Source: Ciona intestinalis
Taxonomy: Eukaryota > Chordata > Ascidiacea > Phlebobranchia > Cionidae
Assembly: GCF_000224145.3 (NCBI RefSeq)
Contig: NC_020178.2
Coordinates: forward strand, 1,538,100 to 1,602,099
Direction of reading: 5' to 3'
DNA: 64,000 nucleotides
Part shown: one piece after another, positions 60,720 to 64,000 of the stretch
Numbering within the stretch: the stretch's first letter is position 1
Layout: each line of letters starts with the position of its first letter
Made by a program: the position numbers and the translations under genes
The notes under the pieces: generated by a model
Told to the model about the DNA's origin: nothing
The model's database searches: none
Seen by the model: the letters and a program-made list of their open reading frames with translations, nothing else

Positions 60720-60898
60720 TGAACTACCGGTGTCGGGATAAATTTGTTCCCACCGATATATTTGTACCGGGCGCTCTTGCGCATGCGCCGAGACGCTACT
60801 GCGCAGTAGCACGACACCGGTTGACCGGTACCGCGTTGTCAGAGCGCACTTAGGCGAGAGCCAGAGGGATCGGTTCGAGGCTCGACACTGCCACCGTT
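60720..60898 (+). promoter_or_regulatory. CpG-rich promoter-like block
   Basis: Unusually GC-rich for the window. It contains TGCGCATGCGC at 60778-60788 (NRF1-type palindrome), the perfect palindrome CTACTGCGCAGTAG at 60796-60809, and ACCGGTTGACCGGT nearby (grainyhead/CP2-like). It immediately precedes a signal-peptide frame. Confidence 0.55.
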
Positions 60899-60950
60899 AT
60901 GTCGTTGTGGATATTCTGGCTAGGTATTTTGTGGCCGTATACGAGTGACT
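60899..60950 (+). CDS. Candidate first coding exon, signal peptide (gene not identified)
   Basis: ATG with G at -3, encoding MSLWIFWLGILWPYTSD, a typical hydrophobic signal sequence, then a perfect donor (ACT followed by GTAAGT), phase 1. It follows a CpG-rich promoter-like block. No downstream exon was identified before the window ends, so the product is unknown. It could be the start of a secreted or membrane protein that continues to the right. Confidence 0.4.
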
Positions 60951-61070
60951 GTAAGTGTAAAATATAAAACAGCCTTGATTAAGGCGCTTACGAAACAACT
61001 GTCGTCAAAATACGCTATTGTTTTAATTGTTGTTACCCCTTCTCTACGTTGTTTCAATAATATATATTAT

Positions 61071-61257
61071 GATGGGGTAAAGTAGGATTCCTTCTATCAC
61101 ATACTATCCAAATATTCTGATCATGTTTTAAACAGTTAACAACAGTCTATGGAAGTCGTGAGGATATAGTTTTATAATTCTACGAATTTTCTTTGTTTAC
61201 TACCAAATGGGACGAGAATATAGAATAAAAAGGTGTCCCATCTTCCTCCACCCTACT
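61071..61257 (-). mobile_element. MITE copy
   Basis: ATGATGGGGTAAAGTAGGAT start, AACAGTCTATGGAAGTCGTG inside, and AGGTGTCCCATCTTCCTCCA, CCCTACTGCA end. Confidence 0.75.
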
Positions 61258-61629
61258 GCATTTGTTATTAGTCGGACTACGAAATCTGTTTTTCACTCCA
61301 AGGTGACGTATACATAGAAAGAATGCGAAACTAAAGTTTTGTCCCTTTTGGCGAAACCGCATCTCTTCTTTGCAAAAGGAAGGCTGTTTAATAAAGTAAG
61401 TTAGACGCCCAACCACCGAAGTCACCACAAGAATGCGTTGCAACACAGCTACAAGAAATGGCAGTAAACAATTCGCTGCAACGACATAAATAAATGGGTT
61501 ATGTCTTTATGCAATTTTTTGCGGAAGTTACCCGAAACATTTATGACATTATGATAAACATGAAATAATGTAACTCGCCAAATACACACATAAACCATTT
61601 GGTGGCGGTTGGATCATACAGTCTAGTTG

Positions 61630-61860
61630 TGTTAACAATAATAACGTCTTCAGGTGGCTGTACGCAGTATCCGAGTTCCGCATGCGGCAGCGAAATCCGG
61701 ACAAAACAGACAAAACGGACGAATTCCGGATACTGTGTACAGCCACCTTTCTTCGTAAAGATACGGTTATATAACTCTGTAAATATTCTGTATTTACTAC
61801 CACATGGGACGATAAAAAATGAAAGCATGGCCCATCTTACCCCATCCGTATAGTTTCCCG
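61630..61860 (-). mobile_element. MITE interrupted by a short TIR element
   Basis: Left remnant GTTAACAATAATAACGTCTT, then the inserted 97-bp element (61652-61748), then AAAGATACGGTTATATAACT, ACTACCACATGGGACGA and CCCATCTTACCCCATCCGTA. Another MITE end lies near 61940-61975. Confidence 0.6.
61652..61748. mobile_element. 97-bp element with 22-bp terminal inverted repeats
   Basis: Ends AGGTGGCTGTACGCAGTATC and GATACTGTGTACAGCCACCT are inverted copies with one mismatch over 22 bp. Flanks GTCTTC and TTCTTC could be a degraded target duplication. It holds no coding sequence. Confidence 0.7.
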
Positions 61861-62600
61861 CAATGCAAATAATCGCATAAAAAGCTTATTTAAGCGACGT
61901 AAGATGTATATCATCATTACAGACGCATGAACAACGAAATGTGTACCATCTTACCCCAATCTACTGCATAGCATTTAAATAAAAGCACACATCATAAGCA
62001 CAGCCGCCGTTACAACAGCCTGTATCGCAGATTAAACTCTATATGCCGGCTGTTGTATTCAACAAAGCATTGCAAACGCCGGTCGTTTGCATCAAAGAGT
62101 TTGTATTGCTTTAATAAGCCGACCAAGCAATTCGCACGTCAAGGCGAAGCAGCAGTTTCATTGGTTTAACCTGGATTCGTCACAGAACCTATTTACACGT
62201 CACAATCAACCTAATTAGCGCTAGGTCAACGACGTTTCATTGCTGGGAATTAAACGCAAATATTTGCTGTTAAAACCACTTAAAAAAGTCGGGCCAAAAG
62301 CGTATTTTTTTGTCAGCATTTTTTGCCCAACTAATCCTTTATATTTTTACATACGATAATCTTGGTTAAATTAATGAAGAATTCAAACCGAATGTAATAA
62401 AGCGCTCATGAGGTTAATCCTTATACACGTAAACATTAATTAAAATATGATTTATTTCTCGAAACGGTAATGAGTTAGTAATGTAATAACGTAGCTGTAT
62501 GAGTTAGAAAATTAAATTAAATGCGTTTAATACTGTGTATGTAATTTTAAGCTTTTTTACTCGTTATTTGTGCTTTTGCAATGTGATTTCGATTGTTATA

Positions 62601-62798
62601 TAGTAGGGTGGGGAAAGATGAGACAACTTTAGCACATAATATCCAAATATCCTGATTGTGTTTTAAACAATTAACAACGGTCTATAAGAGTCGTGAGGAT
62701 ATGGTTTTATAAATCGTTGATGTTTCTTGTTTACTATTAAATGGGATGAGAAAATAGAGTCAAAATGTGTCCCATCTTCCCCCACCCTACTGTATATA
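62601..62798 (-). mobile_element. MITE copy, near complete
   Basis: TAGTAGGGTGGGGAAAGATG start, GGTCTATAAGAGTCGTGAGG inside, GTGTCCCATCTTCCCCCACC and CTACTGTATA end; TATA flanks on both sides. Confidence 0.85.
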
Positions 62799-63838
62799 AA
62801 GAGATAATAATATGTGAGTACTATTCGCAATTTTAACAAGTAACTCGGAATATAAAACAGAAAGAACTAACGCTTGGTGTAAACCTGAGTTATTTCGTGC
62901 AGCTTCAGCAACTCTAAGTCCACGCCTGACTGAATGCCGAATATGCTTTGCAGAACTCGAACCGCAATTCCTCTGCTTGGCCTAGGCTTATGACGTCACA
63001 TAGTGCTATTTGACTTCATAATGTAGTTTGCTAATTTGAAATTTTTAAATTATGTTACACGTGGTTAGGAAGGGAATATAGCACAAAATTGTATCATGTA
63101 TTATTTAAAGGGTTTTTGAGATTGAATTTTACGCTGTAATCGTAGACGGGCATGGGTTTTGGACATTTTGCGAATATAAATGATCAGAATATATAGTTGA
63201 GTGAAGATACTTGCTGTTCTATACGAGCGAGGTTCTGCGAGAAGGCAAGCCAGAATACTTGAGATTCAGTTAAACTAGACCGCTTCCTTCCCCCCAAAAC
63301 ATACTTATACTTATTCACTAGAAAATCGTTAATTAGTATTACACTCGTAAACACGGGTAAAACGTTTGTTACTTAAGAAAATAAGGTTTTATTGACCATT
63401 GTATATGTTGGTTGTTATACAACATACGGTGCTTGCATTTCAACGTTGCCGTGACGTCATTAGAACTTTTCGTAAGTTCAAGCAGGCGTGAAACATTTAA
63501 AGTGACAAACTGCAGGCTGTGGTTGGAAAAGAAGAAGTTTGAATTGCCGATTTAACGCGGCGTTTACTTTCGACAAAGACAGCACAGTGGGGAACCATTC
63601 AAGCTTGAAGGAGTACGAGAATTCGCGAACAACCGCGATTTCCGCTGTCTGGGCTATATGAGACAACTTTTTTCCTTCGGTCGGAATATTTTAACTTGTG
63701 GCAAGGAACGGTCATTTCTGAAATCACTTGCCGCTACAGGCGCGGCCCCGGAGTTGCGTTTTACGGTTTAGGAAGCGGCATTGAAGTTGACGGGCGCGAA
63801 AGCGACCGCGAACTATTCGTTCAATTGTGAGCGAAACA

Positions 63839-63950
63839 ATGGGCACCAGCACATCGTCCATTGTTACGCCACAATGGGGCAAACAATCAGCATTAGCGGC
63901 GTGGCTGCTGTGCTGCATTAGCTTGGCTATAATTCCAAACGTACAAACGG
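63839..63950 (+). CDS. Candidate first coding exon, signal peptide (gene continues outside window)
   Basis: ATG in a strong context (A at -3, G at +4), 37 codons and a phase 1 donor (ACGG followed by GTGAGT). The frame has a polar start, then the hydrophobic ALAAWLLCCISLAIIPNVQT, which fits a signal peptide or anchor. The region before it (63400-63838) is GC- and CpG-richer than the surroundings, as expected of a promoter and 5' UTR. Product unknown. It may share downstream exons with the frame at 60899, since both end in phase 1. Confidence 0.42.
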
Positions 63951-64000
63951 GTGAGTCGACTTGTATTTTTATTTTTGAACTACTTTATCTATGCCTATAA

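Larger units (their letters stand above)
60951..63838. other. Intron or intergenic sequence with nested MITEs
   Basis: MITE copies at 61071-61257, about 61630-61860 (interrupted) and 62601-62798, a short TIR element (61652-61748), and otherwise unique sequence that becomes more GC-rich after 63400. No exon with protein support. Confidence 0.5.

Overview
The window reads as a piece of a tunicate nuclear genome, most likely a sea squirt of the genus Ciona. It is AT-rich, has compact multi-exon genes with chordate-type protein sequences, introns full of short tandem repeats, small TIR elements resembling the MITE described in Ciona, and tRNA-derived SINEs. The species call is an inference from gene and repeat style; no marker was searched. 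There are three assembly gaps (16900-17399, 36217-36341, 39850-39899).

Layout. 1-1615 (+): last three exons of FOXRED1. 3768-5789 (-): complete five-exon TMCO1. 6921-7868 (-): single-exon GET4. 8586-14606 (+): complete seven-exon uridine-cytidine kinase, divergent from GET4. 14607-19915: intergenic, with a hAT-type MITE, a gap and a 71-bp minisatellite. 19916-30837 (+): complete 24-coding-exon ZER1. 31701-36216 (+): TNF-receptor-like type I membrane protein whose cytoplasmic tail is built from small phase 1-1 exons, two of them apparently duplicated; it runs into a gap. 36563-40987 (+): the C-terminal third of an anoctamin whose other exons are absent. 41302-47254 (-): complete seven-exon annexin. 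51021-51893 (-): complete three-exon V-ATPase subunit G. 54926-55465 and 55684-56745 (+): a tandem intronless pair of DUSP11-like RNA phosphatases. 57895-58648 (+): complete two-exon AP-2 sigma. 60899-60950 and 63839-63950 (+): two candidate signal-peptide first exons running off the right edge.

Most genes are housekeeping and not obviously in one pathway. TMCO1 and GET4, neighbours on the same strand, both serve ER membrane-protein biogenesis. About half of the non-coding space belongs to a few repeat families seen again and again in introns and spacers: a 71-bp unit with a built-in hairpin, a related 98-bp unit, a ~97-bp unit that has collapsed to a 39-bp array at 60 kb, ~200-bp MITEs and SINEs. 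Many long open frames here are only translations of these arrays.

The most interesting points are the TNFR-like receptor with duplicated tyrosine-motif tail exons, a five-unit heat-shock-element-like array at 52.8 kb, octamer plus CCAAT modules upstream of the DUSP11 pair, inverted repeats bracketing an exon of the uridine kinase, and a minisatellite family in which every unit encodes the same small hairpin. No rRNA, bona fide tRNA gene, CRISPR or operon of bacterial type was seen.
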